Source: Anaerobutyricum stercoris (GTDB lineage Bacteria > Bacillota > Clostridia > Lachnospirales > Lachnospiraceae). From it: DNA of 57,167 bases. The position numbers and the translations under genes were made by a program. Below the pieces are notes generated by a model. The model worked only from the letters and a program-made list of their open reading frames with translations, searched no databases and was not told the origin of the DNA. The stretch is taken from positions 1 to 57,167 of the forward strand of contig DXBR01000107.1 in NCBI GenBank assembly GCA_019116455.1. Reading direction: 5' to 3'. Positions 1 through 8,544 of the stretch are shown piece after piece; position 1 is the first letter of the stretch, and each line of letters begins with the position of its first letter.

Positions 1-788
1 ATAGACTGGATGGTTCCATCCTCTTTTAACTCAGCCAGAGCGCCGTTCACTGCCTCGAGCAGTTCTTCGTTGTCTTTGGAGATACATGCGGCGTACTCTT
101 CCTCTGCGTACTGGGTGTCAAGAATCTTCAGACCGTCATTGCTTTCCACAAAAGAGAGAGCCGGCTGATTATCGATGATAACCGCATCCACTCTGTCCTG
201 TGTCAGAGCCAGAACCGCGTCGTTACCTTTGTTGAACTTCTCTACATTCTCCTCACCGAAATCATCGCTGGCATAGAGGTCGCCAGTGGTGGATAACTGC
301 ACGCCGATCTTCTTACCCTGCAAATCATCAATGGTCTGGATATCGGAATCCTCTTTTACTATAACGGACTGGATACCTGTGGCGTAAGTATCGCTGAAGT
401 TAACATTCTGCCGACGCTCCGGTGTGACAGTCATACCGGCAAGCCCTAAATCCGCCTTACCTGTGGCAACAGCAGTGATAATGGAATCAAATTCCATATC
501 CTGTACTTCTACTTCAAGTCCCAGCTTCTCGCCAATGGCTTCTGCGATCTCAACGTCGATACCCACAATCTGGCTTCCTTCATAATATTCATATGGAGGG
601 AAGTAAGCGTTGGTCGCCATGATTAATTTACCCTCTGTTACAGTAGGAACTGTGGACTCTGCGGACGCAGTAGTATTTCCTTCCGCCGCGTTATCCTGTG
701 TATCCTGTGTGCTGCTGCCGCAGCCTGTTAAAAGTGCTGCACCCAGAACAGCCGCCATAGCTAATGTCACTACTTTTCTAAACTTCAT
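1..788 (-). CDS. Amino acid ABC transporter substrate-binding lipoprotein (3' part cut by window edge)
   Basis: The reading frame starts at 788 and runs off the left edge, giving about 262 residues. It begins with a lipoprotein signal peptide ending in LLTGC, so the mature protein should be lipid-anchored outside the membrane. After a Ser/Thr/Ala-rich linker comes a type 3 periplasmic-binding fold of the polar amino acid family: an early NAYFPPYEY segment, then GIDVEIAEAIGEKLG, and later the GKADLGLAGMTVTPER segment typical of His/Gln/Arg binders. The family captures an amino acid and delivers it to a membrane permease; the permease and ATPase genes are expected to lie left of the window. A GGAGAG ribosome site precedes the start. 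The exact ligand cannot be told. Confidence 0.9.
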   Translation of the reverse strand, partial: MKFRKVVTLAMAAVLGAALLTGCGSSTQDTQDNAAEGNTTASAESTVPTVTEGKLIMATNAYFPPYEYYEGSQIVGIDVEIAEAIGEKLGLEVEVQDMEFDSIITAVATGKADLGLAGMTVTPERRQNVNFSDTYATGIQSVIVKEDSDIQTIDDLQGKKIGVQLSTTGDLYASDDFGEENVEKFNKGNDAVLALTQDRVDAVIIDNQPALSFVESNDGLKILDTQYAEEEYAACISKDNEELLEAVNGALAELKEDGTIQS

Positions 789-820
789 TATAATCTCTCC
801 TTTATTGAATAATATTTAAC

Positions 821-849
821 ATTATACACATATTCATGCATAAAATCAA
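821..849 (-). promoter_or_regulatory. Promoter of the amino acid binding protein gene
   Basis: Reading leftward, TTGATT (844-849) is followed after 17 bases by TATAAT (821-826), about 33 bases upstream of the start codon. The -35 box overlaps the stop codon of the upstream transporter gene. Confidence 0.7.
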
Positions 850-1838
850 TGGCTGATTCGACGAAAATCCGGTAATTGCGCAAGAATAATTGCCACAAAC
901 ATTAAAATACAGCCCAAAAGTTCTCTTCCACTCATAATCTGCCCAAGAATCACAAATCCGCTCAGCGCCGAAAATACAGATTCAAGGCTTAATATCAACG
1001 CTGCCATGGTCGGATTCATTCCTTTTTGTCCTATGATCTGCAAAGTGTAGGCCACCCCGGTGGACATGATTCCGGTATATAAAACCGGGCCCGCCGCCTG
1101 AATGATCAGCGATATCTGTGGATTTTCGAAAAGCAGCATACCTGCGCATGCACACACCGCTCCGGTGAAAAACTGGATGCAGGACATTTTCACACCGTCA
1201 AGAAATGTATTGAAATAATCAATGGCCATGATCTGACCTGCAAACAAAAAAGCGGAAATCAGAATGAGGAAGTCTCCCGGCTGAATCTGAAACGCCTCAT
1301 TCATACATAAAAAATACAGCCCCACCAGCGCGATGACCACAGAAATCCATGTGAGCACCCCGCAGAAGCGTTTGAAAAATATCCCCAGCAGCGGCACAAT
1401 TATAATATAGAAAGAAGTAATAAATCCTGCCTTTCCCACCGTCGTGTACTGGATTCCCGTCTGCTGAAAACAGTTGGCGGCAAACAGAAAAAGGCCGCAG
1501 ACCATGCCCCCAAACAGAAGCTTCCGGTCCGTCCACCAGCGGTACGGACGTTCTTTCCCTGTTATTCCGGCTGCCATATTAACCGGATTATCTTTTCCGT
1601 CTTCTTTTACTGTCCCTTCTGCACGCATCGGTTTGTGTTTTTCTCCCAGTCTGTCCATGATCCAGATGCAGGGAAGAAGAAATAATCCTCCAATCAATGA
1701 ACGCAGACAAATAAAAGTGAGCGGTTCTATGTAATCCATACTTACGCTCTGCGCTACAAAAGCCGCTCCCCATATGAGGGATGTCAGAAGCAGGAAAAAG
1801 GTATTCCTGACCTTATGTGTTCTTATTTGTGTTTCCAT
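846..1838 (-). CDS. EamA-family (DMT) membrane transporter
   Basis: This gene codes for a 330-residue polytopic membrane protein of the drug/metabolite transporter superfamily, with two EamA repeats of about five helices each. Early motifs such as SLIWGAAFVAQS and a late SLESVFSALSGFVILGQ are typical. Between the first helices is a hydrophilic insert of about 40 residues (roughly 60-100 of the chosen protein), which is unusual. A longer frame is open to 1931, but the start at 1838 is preferred because GAGAGGAC lies just upstream and a TTGTGT-17-TATAAT promoter falls inside the longer frame. Members export amino acids, nucleotides or other metabolites; the substrate is not known. Confidence 0.85.
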   Translation of the reverse strand: METQIRTHKVRNTFFLLLTSLIWGAAFVAQSVSMDYIEPLTFICLRSLIGGLFLLPCIWIMDRLGEKHKPMRAEGTVKEDGKDNPVNMAAGITGKERPYRWWTDRKLLFGGMVCGLFLFAANCFQQTGIQYTTVGKAGFITSFYIIIVPLLGIFFKRFCGVLTWISVVIALVGLYFLCMNEAFQIQPGDFLILISAFLFAGQIMAIDYFNTFLDGVKMSCIQFFTGAVCACAGMLLFENPQISLIIQAAGPVLYTGIMSTGVAYTLQIIGQKGMNPTMAALILSLESVFSALSGFVILGQIMSGRELLGCILMFVAIILAQLPDFRRISH

Positions 1839-1886
1839 ACTTATGTCCTCTCTCAAAGTCTTTTTATGCGGTAAACAAACAGATTG

Positions 1887-1915
1887 ATTATACTCTTTTT
1901 CTTCTAAGAACACAA
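1887..1915 (-). promoter_or_regulatory. Promoter of the EamA transporter gene
   Basis: TTGTGT (1910-1915), 17 bases, TATAAT (1887-1892), reading leftward. It lies about 50 bases upstream of the start at 1838. Confidence 0.6.
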
Positions 1916-1938
1916 GAAATGTTTTTTCCATGCGAACC

Positions 1939-1967
1939 TTGTCAGACCATTAATTTTCATGTAAAAT
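1939..1967 (+). promoter_or_regulatory. Promoter of argH
   Basis: TTGTCA (1939-1944), 17 bases, TAAAAT (1962-1967). A leader of roughly 125 bases follows before the argH start codon. Confidence 0.55.
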
Positions 1968-1986
1968 AAATGACAGCCATTTGGCG

Positions 1987-2012
1987 GGCGTCTCCGGATA
2001 TTTCCGGACGCC
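1987..2012 (+). other. Hairpin in the argH leader
   Basis: GGCGT (1987-1991) can pair with ACGCC (2008-2012) and CCGGA (1994-1998) with TCCGG (2003-2007), leaving a two-base bulge and a TATT loop. No U-run follows, so it is not a simple terminator. Its role is unknown. Confidence 0.45.
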
Positions 2013-2098
2013 GGCCCGTTTACAATCTGGCGATATGCCGTGCCTTCTCACGGCCGCCGGACAGTTATCTTATATTCATTATGCAAAGGAGGAGCATT

Positions 2099-3484
2099 AT
2101 GGCTCAATTATGGGGCGGACGCTTTACAAAAGAGACTGACAAGCTGGTCTATAATTTCAATGCGTCCATCAGTTTTGATAAAAAGTTTTACAGACAGGAT
2201 ATGGAGGGCAGTATGGCCCATGTGAAGATGCTGGCCGCAGCCGGTATTCTCACCGAGGAAGAGAGAGACGACATTCTCCGCGGTATTGAAGGAATTCTGT
2301 CCGACGTGGAGAGCGGTGCGCTCGATATTTCCGACGAATATGAAGACATCCACAGTTTCGTGGAAGCCACCCTCATCGACCGAATCGGAGACACCGGCAA
2401 GAAGCTGCATACCGGCAGAAGCCGCAACGACCAGGTGGCTCTCGACATGAAGCTCTACACGAGAGACGAGCTTCTTGCCATCCGGGACGAAGTGTTTGCT
2501 CTGACAAAGACATGTCACTCTCTCATGAAAGAACACATCCACACCGCCATGCCAGGCTTCACTCATCTGCAGAAAGCGCAGCCTCTGACTCTCGCTCATC
2601 ACATCGGCGCTTACATGGAAATGTTCAAACGTGACTATGACCGTCTCTGCGATATTTATGAACGGATGAATTACTGTCCGCTGGGCGCGGGGGCTCTGGC
2701 AGGCACAACCTACCCTCTGGACCGGGAGATGACCGCAGAGCTGCTGGGATTCTACGGGCCGACCCTGAACAGCATGGATTCCGTCTCCGACCGGGATTAT
2801 GTCATCGAACTTTTAAATGCACTGTCCATCATCATGATGCATCTGAGCCGTTTCTGTGAGGAGATCATCGTGTGGAACTCCAACGAATATCAGTTCATTG
2901 AGATTGACGACGCCTACAGCACCGGCAGCAGCATCATGCCGCAGAAGAAAAACCCGGACATCGCCGAACTGGTGCGCGGCAAGACCGGTCGGGTGTACGG
3001 CGCATTGATGTCCATGCTCACTACCATGAAGGGACTGCCGCTTGCCTACAACAAAGATATGCAGGAGGACAAGGAGCTGACCTTTGACGCCTACGACACC
3101 GTAAAAGGCTGTCTTGCTCTGTTCAACGGCATGTTAAAGACCATCACATTCCACCCGGAAGTAATGGAAAAAAGCGCTAAAAACGGCTTTACAAACGCCA
3201 CCGACGCCGCTGATTATCTGGTAAACCACGGCGTACCTTTCCGTGACGCTCACGGCATCGTCGGCAGACTGGTGCTTTACTGCATCGACAAGGGCATCTC
3301 CTTAGACGACATGAGCCTGGAAGAATACAAGGCCATCAGCCCTGTCTTTGAGGAGGACATCTACGACGCCATCTCCTTAAAAACCTGTATTGAGAAGCGC
3401 AACACCATCGGCGCGCCGGGACCGGAAGCCATGGAGAAAGTCATCGCCATCAACGATCAGTGGATCGCTGATAAAGCGAAATAA
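2099..3484 (+). CDS. argH: Argininosuccinate lyase
   Basis: The product cleaves argininosuccinate to arginine and fumarate, the last step of arginine synthesis, in the cytoplasm. It has 461 residues, the usual size. It opens with MAQLWGGRF, carries HTGRSRND near residue 104 and the fumarase/aspartase superfamily signature GSSIMPQKKNPD near residue 275, which holds the catalytic serine loop. The frame is open further upstream, but the start at 2099 has a perfect AAAGGAGG at 2085-2092 and fits the family. argG and other arginine genes are not nearby, so argH is transcribed alone, ending at the convergent terminator around 3559-3606. Confidence 0.97.
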   Translation: MAQLWGGRFTKETDKLVYNFNASISFDKKFYRQDMEGSMAHVKMLAAAGILTEEERDDILRGIEGILSDVESGALDISDEYEDIHSFVEATLIDRIGDTGKKLHTGRSRNDQVALDMKLYTRDELLAIRDEVFALTKTCHSLMKEHIHTAMPGFTHLQKAQPLTLAHHIGAYMEMFKRDYDRLCDIYERMNYCPLGAGALAGTTYPLDREMTAELLGFYGPTLNSMDSVSDRDYVIELLNALSIIMMHLSRFCEEIIVWNSNEYQFIEIDDAYSTGSSIMPQKKNPDIAELVRGKTGRVYGALMSMLTTMKGLPLAYNKDMQEDKELTFDAYDTVKGCLALFNGMLKTITFHPEVMEKSAKNGFTNATDAADYLVNHGVPFRDAHGIVGRLVLYCIDKGISLDDMSLEEYKAISPVFEEDIYDAISLKTCIEKRNTIGAPGPEAMEKVIAINDQWIADKAK

Positions 3485-3558
3485 GCACTCTTATCACTTT
3501 GCTATTCCGATAAAAATATGGTTTTAACCGCCGGTTATATTTTGCGTCTATACACAGT

Positions 3559-3606
3559 AAAACCCTCTGCTATCCGATATTTTCCGGATTGCAGAGGGTT
3601 TATATT
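3559..3606. terminator. Bidirectional terminator between argH and mscS
   Basis: AAAACCCTCTGC pairs with GCAGAGGGTTTT, with an inner partial stem and flanking A and T runs on both sides. It can stop argH (rightward) and the leftward amino-acid operon. Confidence 0.8.
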
Positions 3607-3611
3607 TTCCG

Positions 3612-4472
3612 TCACTGATGTGAGATCACATTCACATCAATCTGGTTAAACGGTATGGTCACACCTGCCTCATCAAAGGCATATTTAATTTTTTCTAATA
3701 CCCGCCAGCGGGATTCCCAGTAGTCTTCTGTCCGCACCCAATAACGGATGCCAATATCGATGCAGCTCTCACGGAAGTCGCTGACATATACTTTTACCGG
3801 ATCCTCTTTCAATAGAACCGGCTCGCTCTCAATGACTTCCGACAAAATCTCTTTTACTTTTTTTATATCTTCGCTGTACTCAATGCCAACCAGCAAATCC
3901 ACCCGTCTCTTGTCCTGATTGGTCACATTTGTGATGCTGGCGTTGGACAAATTGCCGTTTGGAATAAGGATGGCTTTATTATCCATGCTGCTGAGTTTGG
4001 TATACATAATACCGATGGACTGTACGGTCCCTTCTTTTCCGGAGCTCTCCTCTAAAATGTAATCTCCCACTTGAAATGGTTTTACTACCAGGAGAATCAC
4101 TCCTCCGGCAATATTGGACAGAGAACCCTGCAGAGAAAGTCCTACAGCCAGACCGGCCGAACCAATCACCGCGATTATGGAAGACGCCTGCACTCCCACC
4201 TGTTGGACTGCGATAAAAACGACAAGGATTTTCAGTCCGATTCTCATGCAGGAAAGCAGAAAAGTCTGAATCATCAGATCCATTTTTGAGCGTTCAAAGA
4301 CACGTTTACAAAGTTTCACCACGTAGTTGGACAGTTTCAGGCCAATAATGAGAATCAGCAAAGCTATGACGCAGTTTCCCAAAAATTCCATGAACAGGAC
4401 GCCCGTCCGTCCAAGATATTCATAAACCACTGACAATATCGATTTTCTTACAGAGTCCAGGTCTAATGCCAT
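3612..4472 (-). CDS. Small-conductance mechanosensitive channel (MscS family)
   Basis: This 286-residue protein has an N-terminal amphipathic stretch, three predicted membrane helices within the first 130 residues, and the conserved pore helix region (GSAGLAVGLSLQGSLSNIAGG), followed by the soluble beta domain (QVGDYI, then ILIPNGNLSNASITN) and the alpha/beta C-terminal domain. MscS channels open under membrane tension and let osmolytes out on osmotic downshift. The gene starts 15 bases after the asd stop codon, so it is the last gene of the leuB-ilvD-ilvB-serA-asd operon. The link with amino-acid synthesis is unexplained, although some homologues release amino acids. Confidence 0.92.
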   Translation of the reverse strand: MALDLDSVRKSILSVVYEYLGRTGVLFMEFLGNCVIALLILIIGLKLSNYVVKLCKRVFERSKMDLMIQTFLLSCMRIGLKILVVFIAVQQVGVQASSIIAVIGSAGLAVGLSLQGSLSNIAGGVILLVVKPFQVGDYILEESSGKEGTVQSIGIMYTKLSSMDNKAILIPNGNLSNASITNVTNQDKRRVDLLVGIEYSEDIKKVKEILSEVIESEPVLLKEDPVKVYVSDFRESCIDIGIRYWVRTEDYWESRWRVLEKIKYAFDEAGVTIPFNQIDVNVISHQ

Positions 4473-4487
4473 TCTTTTTCCCCTTTA

Positions 4488-5573
4488 TTATTTTGCGCTG
4501 ATATATCCCTGCGCTGTCAGAAGTTCAGCACAAAGAATTGCACCGCCGGCCGCGCCACGGACGGTATTGTGAGATAAACCGATAAATTTGTAATCGTAAA
4601 TTTTGTCTTCTCTTAAACGACCCATGGAGATTCCCATTCCGTTTTCAAAATTCACATCTTCTTTTACCTGCGGACGATTATCTTCCTCCATATACTGGAT
4701 AAACTGTTTCGGCGCACTCGGCAGATTCAGTTCCTGCGGCAATCCTTTATAGTTTCTCCAGCACTCGATGATCTGTTCTTTGGTCGGTTTTTTCTCGAAG
4801 TTTACGAAAACAGCGGCTGTATGACCGTCAAGGACCGGTACGCGGACACATTGAGTTGTGATAACCGGCAGTTCAGCCTTCTCAATATGATCGCCCACTA
4901 CTTTTCCAAAAAGCTTCAGAGGCTCCTGCTCGGATTTTTCTTCCTCTCCGCCGATATAAGGAATTACATTTTCTACCATTTCCGGCCAGTCTTTAAATGT
5001 TTTTCCCGCTCCGGAAATTGCCTGGTATGTTGTAGCCACTACCTCTTTCGGACCAAACTCTTTTAAGGCGAAGAGCGCCGGCGCATAGCTTTGGATAGAG
5101 CAGTTAGGCTTTACGGCCACAAAACCTTTTTTTGTACCGAGACGTTTCTTCTGCGCCTCGATGACTTCGAAATGCTCCGGATTGATCTCCGGCACGACCA
5201 TCGGCACATCCGGCGTCCATCTGTGCGCGCTGTTATTGGAAACAACCGGCGTCTCTGTTTTGGCATATTCATCCTCTATGGCACGGATTTCTTCTTTGGA
5301 CATGTCCACTGCACTAAATACAAAGTCCACCTGGGACGCCACTTTCTCCACTTCATTGACGTTCATCACGACGATATTTTTTACGGCTTCCGGCATTGGC
5401 GTCTGCATTTTCCAGCGTCCGCCCACAGCTTCCTCATAGGTCTTGCCTGCGGAACGCGGACTCGCAGCGATTGTTGTTACCTCATACCATGGATGGTTTT
5501 CCAGCAGAGAAATAAATCTCTGTCCCACCATACCTGTTCCACCAAGAATACCGACTTTTAACTTCTGATCCAT
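4488..5573 (-). CDS. asd: Aspartate-semialdehyde dehydrogenase, archaeal/fungal type
   Basis: The enzyme reduces aspartyl phosphate to aspartate semialdehyde with NADPH, the branch step for lysine, threonine and methionine. The 361 residues start with the NADP-binding loop GGTGMVGQRF. The SNNSAHRW and KPNCSIQSY segments (the latter with the catalytic cysteine near residue 158) and the GAGKTF motif match the longer archaeal/fungal-type enzyme, not the common bacterial Asd of about 340 residues. It sits 49 bases after serA and 15 before mscS. GGGAG lies about 11 bases upstream of the ATG. Confidence 0.93.
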   Translation of the reverse strand: MDQKLKVGILGGTGMVGQRFISLLENHPWYEVTTIAASPRSAGKTYEEAVGGRWKMQTPMPEAVKNIVVMNVNEVEKVASQVDFVFSAVDMSKEEIRAIEDEYAKTETPVVSNNSAHRWTPDVPMVVPEINPEHFEVIEAQKKRLGTKKGFVAVKPNCSIQSYAPALFALKEFGPKEVVATTYQAISGAGKTFKDWPEMVENVIPYIGGEEEKSEQEPLKLFGKVVGDHIEKAELPVITTQCVRVPVLDGHTAAVFVNFEKKPTKEQIIECWRNYKGLPQELNLPSAPKQFIQYMEEDNRPQVKEDVNFENGMGISMGRLREDKIYDYKFIGLSHNTVRGAAGGAILCAELLTAQGYISAK

Positions 5574-5622
5574 TTTTTATTATCTCCCTGTTGTATTTAT
5601 TATAATCATCTGTTTCTGATTT

Positions 5623-6786
5623 TTATTTAATCACTCTTACCTTCAGTACACCGTCAATAGCTTTCAGCTCATTGACTGCTTCTTCCTCTATCGGAGAATC
5701 CAGGTCAAAAATTGCATAAGAATAATTGTCCTTTGTCTTATTACTCATCTCTGTAATGTTAATGCCGTCTTTAGAGAACATTCCGGTAAAACGTGTCAGC
5801 ATATTCGGGATATTTCTGTGCAAAATAGCAATACGTCCCTGTGTCTGACATACTCCCATGTCAATGTTCGGGAAATTCACAGAATTGCGGATATTGCCAT
5901 TTTCCAGATAATCCATCACCTGTTCCACAGCCATTACTGCACAGTTTTCCTCTGATTCCTCCGTGGACGCACCCAGGTGAGGGAACGCGATCACACCGTC
6001 AACAGCAGCAACTTTCGGTGTCGGGAAGTCTGTTACATAATGGCGAAGTCTTCCTTCCTGCAGCGCTTCTGCCACAGCATCTTCATCTACAAGACCATTT
6101 CTGGCAAAGTTCAGGATTGTTGCCGTTGGTTTCATCTTTGCAATACCTTCTCTTCCCACCATGTTCCTTGTGGTATCCATCAGAGGTACATGTACAGAGA
6201 TAAAATCACAATGCTCAAAGATTTCATCTACAGAATTTACATGATGCACTGAGCGGGACAGATTCCATGCGCTCTTTAATGACAGATACGGGTCGTAACC
6301 ATAGACGTCCATGCCCAGATTTCTTGCCACATTGGCTACAAGCACCCCGATGGCTCCGAGACCGATAACGCCGATTTTCTTTTTCTGGATCTCTGTGCCG
6401 GCAAAAGCTTTCTTTGCCTTTTCCATCGCTTTTGTGATATCCGGATTATTTTTATTTTCCTCTACCCAGCGATTGCCTCCGATCAGATCCCTGGAAGACA
6501 ACAGCATTCCGGCTATAACCATTTCCTTTACGCCGTTGGCGTTGGCTCCCGGCGTATTAAAGACAACAATGCCTTTTTCCGCGTAATCATTGACCGGAAT
6601 ATTATTCACGCCGGCGCCGGCGCGGGCAACAGCCAGAAGATTCGGCACATCCTGCATATCGTGCATAGCCGCGCTTCTTACCAGCACGGCATCTGCGTCA
6701 TTCAGTTCGTCTACCTCTTTATAATTCTCATCAAAAATTGATAATCCAACCTCTGAAATCGGATTTAAGCATTTGTACTGAAACAT
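5623..6786 (-). CDS. serA: D-3-phosphoglycerate dehydrogenase (short, ACT-containing)
   Basis: The enzyme oxidises 3-phosphoglycerate to 3-phosphohydroxypyruvate, the first step of serine synthesis. The 387 residues show the 2-hydroxyacid dehydrogenase pattern: GAGVNN near residue 57, the NAD-binding GLGAIG near 142, NFARNGLVDE (substrate arginine) near 227 and AFPHLGAST with the catalytic histidine near 270. The last 70 residues (from about GRIAILHRN) form a single ACT domain, a likely serine sensor. It lacks the extra ASB domain of the long type. It lies in the ilvB-serA-asd run. serC and serB are not in the window. Confidence 0.95.
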   Translation of the reverse strand: MFQYKCLNPISEVGLSIFDENYKEVDELNDADAVLVRSAAMHDMQDVPNLLAVARAGAGVNNIPVNDYAEKGIVVFNTPGANANGVKEMVIAGMLLSSRDLIGGNRWVEENKNNPDITKAMEKAKKAFAGTEIQKKKIGVIGLGAIGVLVANVARNLGMDVYGYDPYLSLKSAWNLSRSVHHVNSVDEIFEHCDFISVHVPLMDTTRNMVGREGIAKMKPTATILNFARNGLVDEDAVAEALQEGRLRHYVTDFPTPKVAAVDGVIAFPHLGASTEESEENCAVMAVEQVMDYLENGNIRNSVNFPNIDMGVCQTQGRIAILHRNIPNMLTRFTGMFSKDGINITEMSNKTKDNYSYAIFDLDSPIEEEAVNELKAIDGVLKVRVIK

Positions 6787-6836
6787 AATTGAGTCTCCTT
6801 TTTTAATAAATATATAGGTAAGGCAGATACTATCTG

Positions 6837-8525
6837 CTATTCCTTCGCTGCCAGGTCCTCATCGGTAAACGCCTCGTCGATGGAAGCGCCCGGGGCTACC
6901 ATTGGCCATACTTTATCATCGCTGTCAATAATACAGTCAATCAGGTACGGCTCGCCACAGGATAAAGCCTCTGCAAAAGCTTTCTCAAATTCTTCTATAT
7001 TTGTGGCGCGGGACGCCTTTGCTCCCATAGCCTCTGCCAGTTTTACGAAATCCACTTTGTCATTTAATGTTGTCGCAGAATAGCGCTCTCCATAGAAAAG
7101 ATTCTGCCACTGGCGCACCATTCCCAGCACATGGTTATTGATGACAACCTGAATAACCGGAATATCGGAACGGGTGGCTGTTGCAATCTCATTCATATTC
7201 ATACGGAAACATCCGTCTCCCGCAATGTTGACAACCACTTTATCAGGACAGCCGACCTTTGCTCCGATGGCCGCTCCCAGGCCATATCCCATGGTTCCCA
7301 GTCCTCCCGAAGTCAGGAACTGTCTCGGCTTCGAGTATTTATAGAACTGCGCCGCCCACATCTGATGCTGTCCCACTTCTGTGGTGATAACAGCTTCTCC
7401 TCCTGTCATCTCATAGATTTTCTCTATGACACCTGGTCCCGAAAGCTTTTCCTGATGGTAAGTCAGCGGATATTTTTCCTTCAATTCCTGTACATGGCAG
7501 ATCCATTCCTCATGTTTCTGCTCTTTAATTCTCTTATTGAAGATTGTCAGCACCGCCTTGATATCTCCCACAATGGAAATATCCACCATGATATTTTTAT
7601 TGATCTCGGCCGGATCGATATCTATCTGGATAATCCTGGCATTCTTCGCAAAGGTTTTGGCATTGCCATATACCCGGTCGCTGAAACGGCAGCCGACTGC
7701 GATCAGAACATCAGCCTCCGATACGCCGATATTGGATGCTTTTGTTCCATGCATTCCAAGCATTCCCGTATACCGCGGATCATCTCCCGGGAAAACACCT
7801 TTTCCCATCAGAGTATCACAAACCGGCGCATCCACCTTTCTCACAAATTCTCTCACCTGTTCGCTGGCATCGGAGAGCACACATCCGCCGCCCAGCAAAA
7901 TGTACGGACGCTTTGCGCTGCGGATAATCTCCGAGGCCTCCTTCATACTTCTTTCCCGTATGGTATCGCAGACAGGGTGGATCTTTACCGGTTTCACGGA
8001 TTCAAAATAGGTTTTTGCAGCCGTCACGTCCTTGGTCACATCAATGAGGACCGGGCCTTTCCTTCCTGATTGTGCGATACGGAAAGCATCCCGGATCGTA
8101 TCTGCCAGTTTTTCTATGTCCTTTACAATATAATTATGTTTTGTAATCGGCATGGTGACGCCCTTGATATCTATTTCCTGGAAAGAATCCTTTCCAAGAA
8201 GACTGACGCCCACATTCGCTGTAATAGCCACCACCGGAATCGAATCCATGTACGCGGTGGCAAGCCCGGTCACGAGATTGGTTGCGCCCGGACCGGATGT
8301 CGCCATACACACACCGACTTTTCCCGTTGCCCGGGCATAACCATCCGCCGCATGGGAAGCGCCCTGCTCATGGGAAGTCAAAATATGGCGAATCTCACCA
8401 CTGTGTTTATATAATTCATCATAAATGTTCAAAATCGCACCGCCCGGATAACCGAAGACCGTATCTACTCCCTGCTCCTTCAAACATTCGATCACGATTT
8501 CTGAGCCGTTCAGAATCTGTCTCAT
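6837..8525 (-). CDS. ilvB: Acetolactate synthase, catalytic (large) subunit
   Basis: The enzyme joins two pyruvates to acetolactate, or pyruvate and 2-oxobutyrate, using thiamine diphosphate, at the start of valine, leucine and isoleucine synthesis. The 562 residues hold the FGYPGGAIL and SHEQGASHAADGYAR pyrimidine-domain motifs with the catalytic glutamate near residue 51, a central FAD/regulatory-type domain, and a C-terminal TPP motif beginning GDGCFRMN. No ilvN small subunit lies beside it, so feedback control by a partner cannot be judged here. It follows ilvD by 19 bases in the leftward operon. Confidence 0.95.
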   Translation of the reverse strand: MRQILNGSEIVIECLKEQGVDTVFGYPGGAILNIYDELYKHSGEIRHILTSHEQGASHAADGYARATGKVGVCMATSGPGATNLVTGLATAYMDSIPVVAITANVGVSLLGKDSFQEIDIKGVTMPITKHNYIVKDIEKLADTIRDAFRIAQSGRKGPVLIDVTKDVTAAKTYFESVKPVKIHPVCDTIRERSMKEASEIIRSAKRPYILLGGGCVLSDASEQVREFVRKVDAPVCDTLMGKGVFPGDDPRYTGMLGMHGTKASNIGVSEADVLIAVGCRFSDRVYGNAKTFAKNARIIQIDIDPAEINKNIMVDISIVGDIKAVLTIFNKRIKEQKHEEWICHVQELKEKYPLTYHQEKLSGPGVIEKIYEMTGGEAVITTEVGQHQMWAAQFYKYSKPRQFLTSGGLGTMGYGLGAAIGAKVGCPDKVVVNIAGDGCFRMNMNEIATATRSDIPVIQVVINNHVLGMVRQWQNLFYGERYSATTLNDKVDFVKLAEAMGAKASRATNIEEFEKAFAEALSCGEPYLIDCIIDSDDKVWPMVAPGASIDEAFTDEDLAAKE

Positions 8526-8544
8526 CTGGTTTCAACCCTTTCTA

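Noticed and set aside
7131..8069. Long rightward open frame (312 codons) opposite ilvB
   Set aside because: Antisense to ilvB; the sequence is His/Arg/Cys-rich in the manner of a shadow frame.
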